Below are positions 28,846 to 38,880 of a stretch of DNA of 64,000 nucleotides, piece after piece. The stretch is from Diplonema papillatum (taxonomy: Eukaryota > Euglenozoa > Diplonemea > Diplonemida > Diplonemidae): NCBI GenBank assembly GCA_030068145.1, contig JAPJBO010000122.1:299245-363244 (forward strand), given 5' to 3'. Position numbers and translations under genes: made by a program. Under the pieces are notes generated by a model, which did no database searches, was not told the origin of the DNA, and saw only the letters and a program-made list of their open reading frames with translations. The stretch's first letter is position 1. Each line of letters starts with the position of its first letter.

Positions 28846-28950
28846 ATTGCTTGTTCTCGCTGGCTGGACTCGTCGCACCAGACGGAACGTTGCAATACGA
28901 CGCCACGTCGCTTGGGCGCGGGTCGGAGGCCAACGCTACACACGACGGTG
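28846..28950. other. Unique 105-bp island between divergent satellite arms
   Basis: Non-repetitive GC-rich sequence. On the plus strand it is open (HCLFSLAGLVAPDGTLQYDA) and ends ACGACG|GTGAGT at the first satellite unit, a perfect 5' splice site. On the minus strand it is also open (SDVASYCNVPSGATSPASEN), and the first splice-like junction is CCTAAG|GTGAGT in the left arm. It may be an exon on either strand; which one cannot be told. Confidence 0.5.
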
Positions 28951-31900
28951 AGTCAAGTGTTCTGAAGGGGCTGACCTTCAGAGGCCTTGATGGGAGTCTA
29001 TTTTTTTTAAAGGGGCTGACCTTCATAGGCCTTCGTAGGCCCTATGGTGAGTCAAGTGTTCTGAAGGGGCTGACCTTCATAGACCCTAAGGTGAGTCAAG
29101 TGTTCTGAAGGGGCTGACCTTCAGAGGCTTGACGTGAGTCAACTTTTTTGAAGGGGCTGACCTTCATAGGCCTTCGTAGGCCCTATGGTGAGTCAAGTGT
29201 TCTGAAGGGGCTGACCTTCAGAGGCCTTGACGTGAGTCAACTTTTTTGAAGGGGCTGACCTTCATAGACCCTAAGGTGAGTCAAGTGTTCTGAAGGGGCT
29301 GACCTTCAGAGGCCTTGATGGGAGTCTATTTTTTTTAAAGGGGCTGACCGTCATAGGCCTTCGTAGGCCCTATGGTGAGTCAAGTGTTCTGAAGGGGCTG
29401 ACCTTCATAGACCCTAAGGTGAGTCAAGTGTTCTGAAGGGGCTGACCTTCATAGACCCTAAGGTGAGTCAAGTGTTCTGAAGGGGCTGACCTTCATAGAC
29501 CCTAAGGTGAGTCAAGTGTTCTGAAGGGGCTGACCTTCATAGACCCTAAGGTGAGTCAAGTGTTCTGAAGGGGCTGACCTTCATAGACCCTAAGGTGAGT
29601 CAAGTGTTCTGAAGGGGCTGACCTTCAGAGGCCTTGACGTGAGTCAACTTTTTTGAAGGGGCTGACCTTCATAGACCCTAAGGTGAGTCAAGTGTTCTGA
29701 AGGGGCTGACCTTCATAGACCCTAAGGTGAGTCAAGTGTTCTGAAGGGGCTGACCTTCATAGACCCTAAGGTGAGTCAAGTGTTCTGAAGGGGCTGACCT
29801 TCATAGACCCTAAGGTGAGTCAAGTGTTCTGAAGGGGCTGACCTTCATAGACCCTAAGGTGAGTCAAGTGTTCTGAAGGGGCTGACCTTCAGAGGCCTTG
29901 ACGTGAGTCAACTTTTTTGAAGGGGCTGACCTTCATAGACCCTAAGGTGAGTCAAGTGTTCTGAAGGGGCTGACCTTCATAGACCCTAAGGTGAGTCAAG
30001 TGTTCTGAAGGGGCTGACCTTCATAGACCCTAAGGTGAGTCAAGTGTTCTGAAGGGGCTGACCTTCATAGACCCTAAGGTGAGTCAAGTGTTCTGAAGGG
30101 GCTGACCTTCATAGACCCTAAGGTGAGTCAAGTGTTCTGAAGGGGCTGACCTTCATAGACCCTAAGGTGAGTCAAGTGTTCTGAAGGGGCTGACCTTCAG
30201 AGGCCTTGACGTGAGTCAACTTTTTTGAAGGGGCTGACCTTCATAGACCCTAAGGTGAGTCAAGTGTTCTGAAGGGGCTGACCTTCATAGACCCTAAGGT
30301 GAGTCAAGTGTTCTGAAGGGGCTGACCTTCAGAGGCCTTGACGTGAGTCAACTTTTTTGAAGGGGCTGACCTTCATAGACCCTAAGGTGAGTCAAGTGTT
30401 CTGAAGGGGCTGACCTTCATAGACCCTAAGGTGAGTCAAGTGTTCTGAAGGGGCTGACCTTCATAGACCCTAAGGTGAGTCAAGTGTTCTGAAGGGGCTG
30501 ACCTTCATAGACCCTAAGGTGAGTCAAGTGTTCTGAAGGGGCTGACCTTCAGAGGCCTTGACGTGAGTCAACTTTTTTGAAGGGGCTGACCTTCATAGAC
30601 CCTAAGGTGAGTCAAGTGTTCTGAAGGGGCTGACCTTCATAGACCCTAAGGTGAGTCAAGTGTTCTGAAGGGGCTGACCTTCATAGACCCTAAGGTGAGT
30701 CAAGTGTTCTGAAGGGGCTGACCTTCATAGACCCTAAGGTGAGTCAAGTGTTCTGAAGGGGCTGACCTTCATAGACCCTAAGGTGAGTCAAGTGTTCTGA
30801 AGGGGCTGACCTTCATAGACCCTAAGGTGAGTCAAGTGTTCTGAAGGGGCTGACCTTCATAGACCCTAAGGTGAGTCAAGTGTTCTGAAGGGGCTGACCT
30901 TCATAGACCCTAAGGTGAGTCAAGTGTTCTGAAGGGGCTGACCTTCATAGACCCTAAGGTGAGTCAAGTGTTCTGAAGGGGCTGACCTTCATAGACCCTA
31001 AGGTGAGTCAAGTGTTCTGAAGGGGCTGACCTTCATAGACCCTAAGGTGAGTCAAGTGTTCTGAAGGGGCTGACCTTCATAGACCCTAAGGTGAGTCAAG
31101 TGTTCTGAAGGGGCTGACCTTCATAGACCCTAAGGTGAGTCAAGTGTTCTGAAGGGGCTGACCTTCATAGACCCTAAGGTGAGTCAAGTGTTCTGAAGGG
31201 GCTGACCTTCATAGACCCTAAGGTGAGTCAAGTGTTCTGAAGGGGCTGACCTTCATAGACCCTAAGGTGAGTCAAGTGTTCTGAAGGGGCTGACCTTCAT
31301 AGACCCTAAGGTGAGTCAAGTGTTCTGAAGGGGCTGACCTTCATAGACCCTAAGGTGAGTCAAGTGTTCTGAAGGGGCTGACCTTCAGAGGCCTTGACGT
31401 GAGTCAACTTTTTTGAAGGGGCTGACCTTCATAGACCCTAAGGTGAGTCAAGTGTTCTGAAGGGGCTGACCTTCATAGACCCTAAGGTGAGTCAAGTGTT
31501 CTGAAGGGGCTGACCTTCATAGACCCTAAGGTGAGTCAAGTGTTCTGAAGGGGCTGACCTTCATAGACCCTAAGGTGAGTCAAGTGTTCTGAAGGGGCTG
31601 ACCTTCATAGACCCTAAGGTGAGTCAAGTGTTCTGAAGGGGCTGACCTTCATAGACCCTAAGGTGAGTCAAGTGTTCTGAAGGGGCTGACCTTCAGAGGC
31701 CTTGACGTGAGTCAACTTTTTTGAAGGGGCTGACCTTCATAGACCCTAAGGTGAGTCAAGTGTTCTGAAGGGGCTGACCTTCATAGACCCTAAGGTGAGT
31801 CAAGTGTTCTGAAGGGGCTGACCTTCATAGACCCTAAGGTGAGTCAAGTGTTCTGAAGGGGCTGACCTTCATAGACCCTAAGGTGAGTCAAGTGTTCTGA

Positions 31901-34771
31901 AGGGGCTGACCTTCAGAGGCCTTGACGTGAGTCAACTTTTTTGAAGGGGCTGACCTTCATAGACCCTAAGGTGAGTCAAGTGTTCTGAAGGGGCTGACCT
32001 TCATAGACCCTAAGGTGAGTCAAGTGTTCTGAAGGGGCTGACCTTCAGAGGCCTTGACGTGAGTCAACTTTTTTGAAGGGGCTGACCTTCATAGACCCTA
32101 AGGTGAGTCAAGTGTTCTGAAGGGGCTGACCTTCATAGACCCTAAGGTGAGTCAAGTGTTCTGAAGGGGCTGACCTTCATAGGCCCTAAGGTGAGTCAAC
32201 TGTTCTGAAGGGGCTGACCTTCATAGACCCTAAGGTGAGTCAAGTGTTCTGAAGGGGCTGACCTTCATAGACCCTAAGGTGAGTCAAGTGTTCTGAAGGG
32301 GCTGACCTTCAGAGGCCTTGACGTGAGTCAACTTTTTTGAAGGGGCTGACCTTCATAGACCCTAAGGTGAGTCAAGTGTTCTGAAGGGGCTGACCTTCAT
32401 AGACCCTAAGGTGAGTCAAGTGTTCTGAAGGGGCTGACCTTCATAGACCCTAAGGTGAGTCAAGTGTTCTGAAGGGGCTGACCTTCATAGACCCTAAGGT
32501 GAGTCAAGTGTTCTGAAGGGGCTGACCTTCATAGACCCTAAGGTGAGTCAAGTGTTCTGAAGGGGCTGACCTTCATAGACCCTAAGGTGAGTCAAGTGTT
32601 CTGAAGGGGCTGACCTTCAGAGGCCTTGACGTGAGTCAACTTTTTTGAAGGGGCTGACCTTCATAGACCCTAAGGTGAGTCAAGTGTTCTGAAGGGGCTG
32701 ACCTTCATAGACCCTAAGGTGAGTCAAGTGTTCTGAAGGGGCTGACCTTCAGAGGCCTTGACGTGAGTCAACTTTTTTGAAGGGGCTGACCTTCATAGAC
32801 CCTAAGGTGAGTCAAGTGTTCTGAAGGGGCTGACCTTCATAGACCCTAAGGTGAGTCAAGTGTTCTGAAGGGGCTGACCTTCATAGACCCTAAGGTGAGT
32901 CAAGTGTTCTGAAGGGGCTGACCTTCATAGACCCTAAGGTGAGTCAAGTGTTCTGAAGGGGCTGACCTTCATAGACCCTAAGGTGAGTCAAGTGTTCTGA
33001 AGGGGCTGACCTTCATAGACCCTAAGGTGAGTCAAGTGTTCTGAAGGGGCTGACCTTCATAGACCCTAAGGTGAGTCAAGTGTTCTGAAGGGGCTGACCT
33101 TCATAGACCCTAAGGTGAGTCAAGTGTTCTGAAGGGGCTGACCTTCATAGACCCTAAGGTGAGTCAAGTGTTCTGAAGGGGCTGACCTTCATAGACCCTA
33201 AGGTGAGTCAAGTGTTCTGAAGGGGCTGACCTTCATAGACCCTAAGGTGAGTCAAGTGTTCTGAAGGGGCTGACCTTCATAGACCCTAAGGTGAGTCAAG
33301 TGTTCTGAAGGGGCTGACCTTCATAGACCCTAAGGTGAGTCAAGTGTTCTGAAGGGGCTGACCTTCATAGACCCTAAGGTGAGTCAAGTGTTCTGAAGGG
33401 GCTGACCTTCAGAGGCCTTGACGTGAGTCAACTTTTTTGAAGGGGCTGACCTTCATAGACCCTAAGGTGAGTCAAGTGTTCTGAAGGGGCTGACCTTCAT
33501 AGACCCTAAGGTGAGTCAAGTGTTCTGAAGGGGCTGACCTTCAGAGGCCTTGACGTGAGTCAACTTTTTTGAAGGGGCTGACCTTCATAGACCCTAAGGT
33601 GAGTCAAGTGTTCTGAAGGGGCTGACCTTCATAGACCCTAAGGTGAGTCAAGTGTTCTGAAGGGGCTGACCTTCATAGACCCTAAGGTGAGTCAAGTGTT
33701 CTGAAGGGGCTGACCTTCATAGACCCTAAGGTGAGTCAAGTGTTCTGAAGGGGCTGACCTTCAGAGGCCTTGACGTGAGTCAACTTTTTTGAAGGGGCTG
33801 ACCTTCATAGACCCTAAGGTGAGTCAAGTGTTCTGAAGGGGCTGACCTTCATAGACCCTAAGGTGAGTCAAGTGTTCTGAAGGGGCTGACCTTCATAGAC
33901 CCTAAGGTGAGTCAAGTGTTCTGAAGGGGCTGACCTTCATAGACCCTAAGGTGAGTCAAGTGTTCTGAAGGGGCTGACCTTCATAGACCCTAAGGTGAGT
34001 CAAGTGTTCTGAAGGGGCTGACCTTCATAGACCCTAAGGTGAGTCAAGTGTTCTGAAGGGGCTGACCTTCATAGACCCTAAGGTGAGTCAAGTGTTCTGA
34101 AGGGGCTGACCTTCATAGACCCTAAGGTGAGTCAAGTGTTCTGAAGGGGCTGACCTTCATAGACCCTAAGGTGAGTCAAGTGTTCTGAAGGGGCTGACCT
34201 TCATAGACCCTAAGGTGAGTCAAGTGTTCTGAAGGGGCTGACCTTCATAGACCCTAAGGTGAGTCAAGTGTTCTGAAGGGGCTGACCTTCATAGACCCTA
34301 AGGTGAGTCAAGTGTTCTGAAGGGGCTGACCTTCATAGACCCTAAGGTGAGTCAAGTGTTCTGAAGGGGCTGACCTTCATAGACCCTAAGGTGAGTCAAG
34401 TGTTCTGAAGGGGCTGACCTTCATAGACCCTAAGGTGAGTCAAGTGTTCTGAAGGGGCTGACCTTCATAGACCCTAAGGTGAGTCAAGTGTTCTGAAGGG
34501 GCTGACCTTCATAGACCCTAAGGTGAGTCAAGTGTTCTGAAGGGGCTGACCTTCATAGACCCTAAGGTGAGTCAAGTGTTCTGAAGGGGCTGACCTTCAT
34601 AGACCCTAAGGTGAGTCAAGTGTTCTGAAGGGGCTGACCTTCATAGACCCTAAAGTGTTCTGAAGGGGCTGACCTTCATAGACCCTAAGGTGAGTCAAGT
34701 GTTCTGAAGGGGCTGACCTTCAGAGGCCTTGACGTGAGTCAACTTTTTTGAAGGGGCTGACCTTCAGAGGT
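28951..34771 (+). repeat. 44-bp satellite, about 132 copies
   Basis: Head-to-tail units GTGAGTCAAGTGTTCTGAAG, GGGCTGACCTTCATAG and ACCCTAAG. Main type and a minor type (GTGAGTCAACTTTTTTGAAG, GGGCTGACCTTCAGAG, GCCTTGAC) alternate irregularly, the minor one every few to about twenty units; both are 44 bp. A third type near the left end (about 29020, 29175 and 29360) has a longer insert. One unit at about 34650 lacks GGTGAGTCA. In every main and minor unit GTGAGT, CTGACCTTCA and the AG are kept, while the eight bases between AG and GT differ between types. No frame is open through it, since 44 is not a multiple of 3. Confidence 0.97.
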
Positions 34772-35015
34772 CACCGCACCCCAGGCAGAGGACGTTGAAG
34801 CAACCCGCGCTCGGCACCGCCTCGCTGTACTTCACCAGCAGGTTCGTCGCTGGTGTGTTGCCGATGGCATAGTACCACCGCACCCTATGCGGTGGTACTA
34901 TGCCATCGGCATGATGACGCAACGGTGGCCGGGAAACAGCAGCGGGGGGCTCGGCTGCTTCCGCGCTGTCGGGAGAGGTCATCGGCATGTCCATGTCCGC
35001 GGGGCCATCTTTCAC
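34764..35015 (-). CDS. DUF4470-like domain protein, first exon
   Basis: The frame starts MKDGPADMDMPMTSPDSAEA and reaches VRWYYAIGNTPATNLLVKYS and GCFNVLCLGCGDL before a stop. The pattern WY.IGNTPA.NL followed by NVL.LGCGD is the start of the DUF4470 domain, found in MYND-finger proteins and in dynein-assembly factor DNAAF3. The family continues directly after GCGD, so this must be one exon. A donor at GGGTGCG|GTGACC would end it at 34775, immediately at the edge of the 44-bp satellite. Part of the exon is a 24-bp hairpin (34859-34911), so residues ADGIVPPH may be a foldback insertion and the true N-terminus may differ. Confidence 0.6.
   Translation of the reverse strand: MKDGPADMDMPMTSPDSAEAAEPPAAVSRPPLRHHADGIVPPHRVRWYYAIGNTPATNLLVKYSEAVPSAGCFNVLCLGCGDL
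34859..34911. repeat. Hairpin with perfect 24-bp arms, 5-nt loop
   Basis: Arm 34859-34882 (TGCCGATGGCATAGTACCAC and four more bases) is the exact reverse complement of 34888-34911; the loop is CCCTA. It lies inside the DUF4470-like exon, and one arm encodes the conserved RWYYAIG, so the other arm is the derived copy. Confidence 0.97.
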
Positions 35016-35520
35016 CTCAGCGGTGACGTCGCCTCGCCGCCCATTCCATTGCAGGTTGAAAGCAACGAATGAAAAGGACTGCGCGTGGGTTCTCTTTCTT
35101 GGTTTCCCGGCAAGGCTGGGAGTTTTCGGAAGCTAGAAGGTAAAGCGCAGGAGAAGGGGCTTCATTAAGCTCAACAAAAAGATCCGGGCTGCACTACACA
35201 CAGCGGGCCTGTCAACTATCGGCTGTCACCCTTCCACATCTGCAAGCTACCTGCCAAACGGCCGGCAGATGTGTCAAACGTCGTATTCCAGCGTTATTTG
35301 TGGATTAGAAGGTCGGTATTTTAAAGTCTCCGGTTGACCGTAGAGGCTTGGGTATGGAGGGGGTTGTTATTCTGTTCGATCACCATTTCCTATTGAATGT
35401 ACATCTTGAGAACAGCCGAAGGTCACGCTGCTTTTTCCGCCAGGGGATGGTTCGTGCAGTCTAGAACTGCGAAAACGACTGCTGGCACGGCTTGTAAGTT
35501 TTGACATAATATCCAGCAAG
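35016..35520. other. Intergenic with one dispersed repeat
   Basis: 35290-35358 repeats 27477-27545 (GTGGATTAGAAGGTCGG and following). Nothing else is recognised. Confidence 0.5.
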
Positions 35521-35522
35521 AT

Positions 35523-35768
35523 ATGCGGAACCTGTGTGGTCCACGGGCCATCAATGTCCTTGGCTACGTGAAACGTGTCCAGGCCCTGTCAAGGCACAGC
35601 AAACGCTTTTTACTCATGGTGACACCACACAGAGGTCGTGCTGTGTTGGTGCATGCATTTTCTAGTATGGATGGTCCTGAATGGTTGGCGGCATTTGCCG
35701 ATACCGTGGGTCGCCTCACACGATTCCTATCCTGGTCGATCGGATCAAGCGAAGGCGGTTCAGAATGA
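35523..35768 (+). CDS. Possible exon with PH-domain-like end
   Basis: 81 codons. The segment KRFLLMVTPHRGRAVLVHAF then SSMDGPEWLAAFADTVGRLT resembles the last strands and C-terminal helix of a PH domain, where the conserved Trp sits in (E/P)EW(L/I)AA. The beginning of the domain is not visible upstream, so this would be an internal or last exon, or a broken copy. The call rests on one helix motif. Confidence 0.3.
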   Translation: MRNLCGPRAINVLGYVKRVQALSRHSKRFLLMVTPHRGRAVLVHAFSSMDGPEWLAAFADTVGRLTRFLSWSIGSSEGGSE

Positions 35769-35887
35769 AGCTGAACCAACTCGACGTCTTCATCTTTTCG
35801 CTTCGCTGCATGGGGACCTCGCAGACTGCGGGATAGCCCCTGGCCCTTCGTACCTGAATCGCGGTCGGACTGCCTCACTGCACAGCG

Positions 35888-36087
35888 CCAACATTGCAGG
35901 TGAGTACTGGAGCACCGCCACCAGCTTCTCCAACCGGCCTGCCCACAAACTCGCCGACTACGGTGTCGCCTAGCTCTCTGCCCGCTGGGTCACCGCCGCC
36001 CTCAGTTGTACCACAGCCACTGGCCACAACTCTCCTCCCAGTCACTGATGCTCTTGACACACTGCCTTCCGAGACACTGGAACCCAA
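35888..36087 (+). CDS. Possible Pro/Ser/Thr-rich exon
   Basis: The open frame TGAPPPASPTGLPTNSPTTV, SPSSLPAGSPPPSVVPQPLA has a composition unlike its surroundings. It follows an acceptor-like CAACATTGCAG and ends CCCAAG|GTATCG, a donor of the GTAT type used elsewhere in the window. No domain is present. It could belong with the frame at 35523-35768. Confidence 0.35.
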
Positions 36088-36589
36088 GGTATCGATACCG
36101 CAGAAACTGCTGAGCTTTCGAAGTTGCAAAACTCTTGGACACCATCTTCTAGCGCAGAACTGAGAGACCGGTCGGAAGATTCACCGGAAACTGGAAGCAT
36201 TTCGGAACGAAGCTGCCCCAGCTCGACACGGCTTGGCATCAGAGGGCAAGGTTTTTCCGAGGTCGCCACAGCCCGTCACCTTCCTGAACAGCCACGTCCT
36301 CTGTGCATAGGTTTTTAGAGTTTCAGCTCGCTTGAGAATCCTGTGACCTTCGTCGAATGGGTTCTTTTGAAGCGGGTTTGGGGTAAGGCGCGCATGGCTT
36401 CTTTCGTGTACACTTTACTTGCTTGCTTTGGCCTAATAATAGGCAAGTCAGTTTCGTAGCATTTTTTGTGCAAGAGGGAGTCTTTCGGGGTTTCCTTGGA
36501 CGAATGCGCATTCATCTAGGGCTGCCCGGTCTAGAATTACGTGGGGAAGGGTTTCTGCCGAAGAAAGAAGAAGAAAAAAAAGAAAAAAG

Positions 36590-36870
36590 AAAAAGGCCGC
36601 TCCTGGTCCAGGAACGTGACGGTCAACCACAGCTTGCAAAGCTTGAGTCGGAGGCAGCACAGTGCCACAACCCCGTCCGCTCTGCTCTGCGGCTGACCGT
36701 CTCGACGAGCTTGTGTTCAGCGCGAGCGCCAAGCCCCAAGGTGCGCCAAGCCTTGATGCTTTAGTTTGGGAGATCGGTAGCCACTTGACCCGTAGGCCCA
36801 TGGCTCTGCAGTACCGCCGAACACGTGAAGCTCGGCTCCCGTGTAGCAGGCTTTCCCTGGTACCTGGTTT
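36590..36870 (-). repeat. SINE-like family A, copy 2
   Basis: Full-length on the minus strand, from GTACCAGGGAAAGCCTGCTA to GGACCAGGAGCGGCC followed by a long T-rich (CTT)-like tail (plus strand A-rich, about 36555-36596). Confidence 0.88.
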
Positions 36871-37270
36871 CTGCCGAAAAGAAACACATACTGATGATAC
36901 GCTGGATGTTTTGTTTGCTTTCGGAGCACGCGTCTGCTAGGACGCCGAGCGGCCATCCCTGTGGTAGTTGTTGTTGGCAGTCATCATTTTGGCTCCCACG
37001 GCACTCTCCGACAACAAGATATCAGAGATGGTGGATACATGTCCAGTGATCCCGGACAACAGGCTCAGAACAGGTTGAAAAAGACGGCCGGAGAAGGCCC
37101 AACCAAGAGGGTTGTAGTATGGCTAAAGATAAAGTGGTGTCACCTGAGGGGGTAATCTCAGGGCCGTCCACGTGATAAGCCGTTAAGCAGTGTGAACTTG
37201 AAATGCAGGTACCACAGGGGTAAGCTTGCATTTTGCCGTTAAGCAGCGGCTGCCGGCTTACCCACCCCAT
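36871..37270. other. Intergenic
   Basis: About 37068-37125 shares GGTTGAAAAAGACGGCCGGA, and then CCAACCAAGAG, with about 24316-24358. Nothing else is recognised. Confidence 0.5.
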
Positions 37271-37277
37271 AGATACC

Positions 37278-38288
37278 CTAACACACTCCGATGATTCCCG
37301 GAAAAGAAGGTGGAAAACGGTTTAGGCTGGAAGAAATGGCCGGAAAAGGCCGAAACAACAAGAGCGAGGGGCCTTCTCGGGAAGTCAAACGGAAAACGGT
37401 GCATACAACGTCTTGCTCGAGCAGCTTCCGCAGGACGATCGTCTTGAGCTGCTGGGGCGTCTTTTTGTTGAATGCGAACGCGCCCGCCAGCCGGTCATCG
37501 ACGCCGGCGTACTGGTCCAAGTCGCCGACGGTGGCGACCTGCGGGATGTCGTGCCTCTCGCCTGTCACCGGGCAAGCGCCCGGCACCGACTTGCCACACG
37601 CCGCGCACCTCCAGTCGCCCTCGAGCTTGATCCGCTTGCTGCTGGTGCCCTCCTCTGCCGGCTGCCGCACTGTCGCGCAGTCCGCGGGGATGAACACGTC
37701 GAGCTTTTCGGTCACGGGTGTCGGGTCGAACGTGAAGTTGTACGTGCGCTTGAGGGAGACGTCCGACTGCCGGCTGACCTCGTGGAACACGAAGGCCGGG
37801 CGGCTCTGCTCCGAAGGCAGTCGCGGTATGGTCCGAACCGGGAGCTCCGACGTGCCACACGCCGCGCAGTGGCTCGCGTTGGGGAGTAGCCGCGTGCCGC
37901 AGTACTCGCAGAACGGCGGTTTCCCGAAGGCGGCCCAAGGGAGGGCGGGCTGCCGGCAGCACGGCTTCTTGACCGCGGCGCTCCCGGGCTTCGCCGCGCA
38001 GAACTGGCAGAAGCCGGCTGGCAGCAGCCCGCCGGCGGCCGTGCGCAGGTGGATGGCGATGGCGCGCTTCCCGTTGCGCCGCTTCGCTATCTTGAGCGCC
38101 GCCGTCGTGCCCGTCGGCGCCGCCCGCAGCTGCTTCGCCGCCGCGAACGGCATCTTCGCGAGCCAGCAGCCGGCGCTGCCGTCGACCGTCTCGGCCGCAG
38201 CCAGCACCTCCTCCTCGCACTCGTCCTTTTCGAGGACCGTTCGCCACGTGAACCGCCCCGCCTTCATCCCGACATCTTCGTCTTCCAT
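37278..38288 (-). CDS. Zinc-ribbon protein of unknown function
   Basis: Open frame of 336 codons starting MEDEDVGMKAGRFTWRTVLE. Cys pairs typical of zinc ribbons appear as FCQFC (about residue 114), FCEYCGTRLLPNASHCAACG (about residues 146-165) and WRCAACGKSVPGACPVTGE (about 238-256). The N-terminal 90 residues are a separate conserved-looking unit that is duplicated twice nearby. No catalytic motif is seen. DNA, RNA or protein binding is possible but not shown. The last 35 residues (VFRLTSREGPSLLLFRPF and on) look like read-through. A GTATGC just after LLEQDV, the same donor as in the EndoG-like gene, suggests an intron starts at about 37398 and that further exons exist. The start is 15 bases downstream of a T-rich stretch on the plus strand. 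Confidence 0.7.
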   Translation of the reverse strand: MEDEDVGMKAGRFTWRTVLEKDECEEEVLAAAETVDGSAGCWLAKMPFAAAKQLRAAPTGTTAALKIAKRRNGKRAIAIHLRTAAGGLLPAGFCQFCAAKPGSAAVKKPCCRQPALPWAAFGKPPFCEYCGTRLLPNASHCAACGTSELPVRTIPRLPSEQSRPAFVFHEVSRQSDVSLKRTYNFTFDPTPVTEKLDVFIPADCATVRQPAEEGTSSKRIKLEGDWRCAACGKSVPGACPVTGERHDIPQVATVGDLDQYAGVDDRLAGAFAFNKKTPQQLKTIVLRKLLEQDVVCTVFRLTSREGPSLLLFRPFPAISSSLNRFPPSFPGIIGVC

Positions 38289-38309
38289 TTTGTACGTCTT
38301 TTTTTAGAC

Positions 38310-38880
38310 TGGCAGTATAGACTGTCAGTTTAGACTGCATTTTCAGAGTAAAAGTGTATTGTGTGTTGTTTGGGACGATGTGCGTCAGTTTGTTGCTGTA
38401 GGACTTTTTTTAGACTGTTTCGAGCTTGAAGAGGTTTCTAGAGTTGAAGTTCGCTTGGGAATTCGGGGGGTTTAGACTCTCCTGGTGGCCTTCTTGTGGT
38501 GTCGTTCGGCAACCAACCGAGGTTGGCCGTGCCGGTTTTTCTTGGTACCCTTCCCCTTTCGGGTGGCGGTGGTGTTCTCTCTTTTTCGAAGGAGCGCCTG
38601 CTTCGCGGGAAACAATCGAGAGGAGCCCGCCGGCGGCCGTGCGCAGGTGGATGGCGAGGGCGCGCTTCCCGTTGCGCCGCTTCGCTATCGCGCCGCCGTC
38701 GTGCCCGTCGGCGCCGCCCGCAGCTGCTTCGCCGCTGCGAAGCCGGCTGCCGTCGACCGTCTCGGCCGCAGCCAGCACCTCCTCCTCGCACTCGTCCTTT
38801 TCGAGGACCGTTCGCCACGTGAACCGTCCCGACATCTTCGTCTTCCATTTTGTACGTCTTTTTTTTAGACTGGCAGTCAG
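38310..38880 (-). pseudogene. Truncated copy 1 of the zinc-ribbon gene 5' end
   Basis: 38629-38850 encodes the gene's first 75 or so residues (FTWRTVLEKDECEEEVLAAA, then HLRTAAGGLL) with an internal loss of about 14 residues (AGCWLAKMPFAAAK) and a frameshift. It then passes at GGGCTCCTCTCGATTG into unrelated sequence. The following 38310-38640 is repeated at 40035-40365. The junk after the junction is shared by both copies, so copy 2 was made from copy 1 or from a common broken ancestor. Confidence 0.85.

Noticed and set aside
28951..34771. CRISPR array or telomeric repeat
   Set aside because: The 44-bp units abut with no unique spacers, and this is a eukaryotic context. CCCTAA occurs once per main-type unit but is interrupted by 38 other bases and is absent from the minor type, so it is not a telomere tract.
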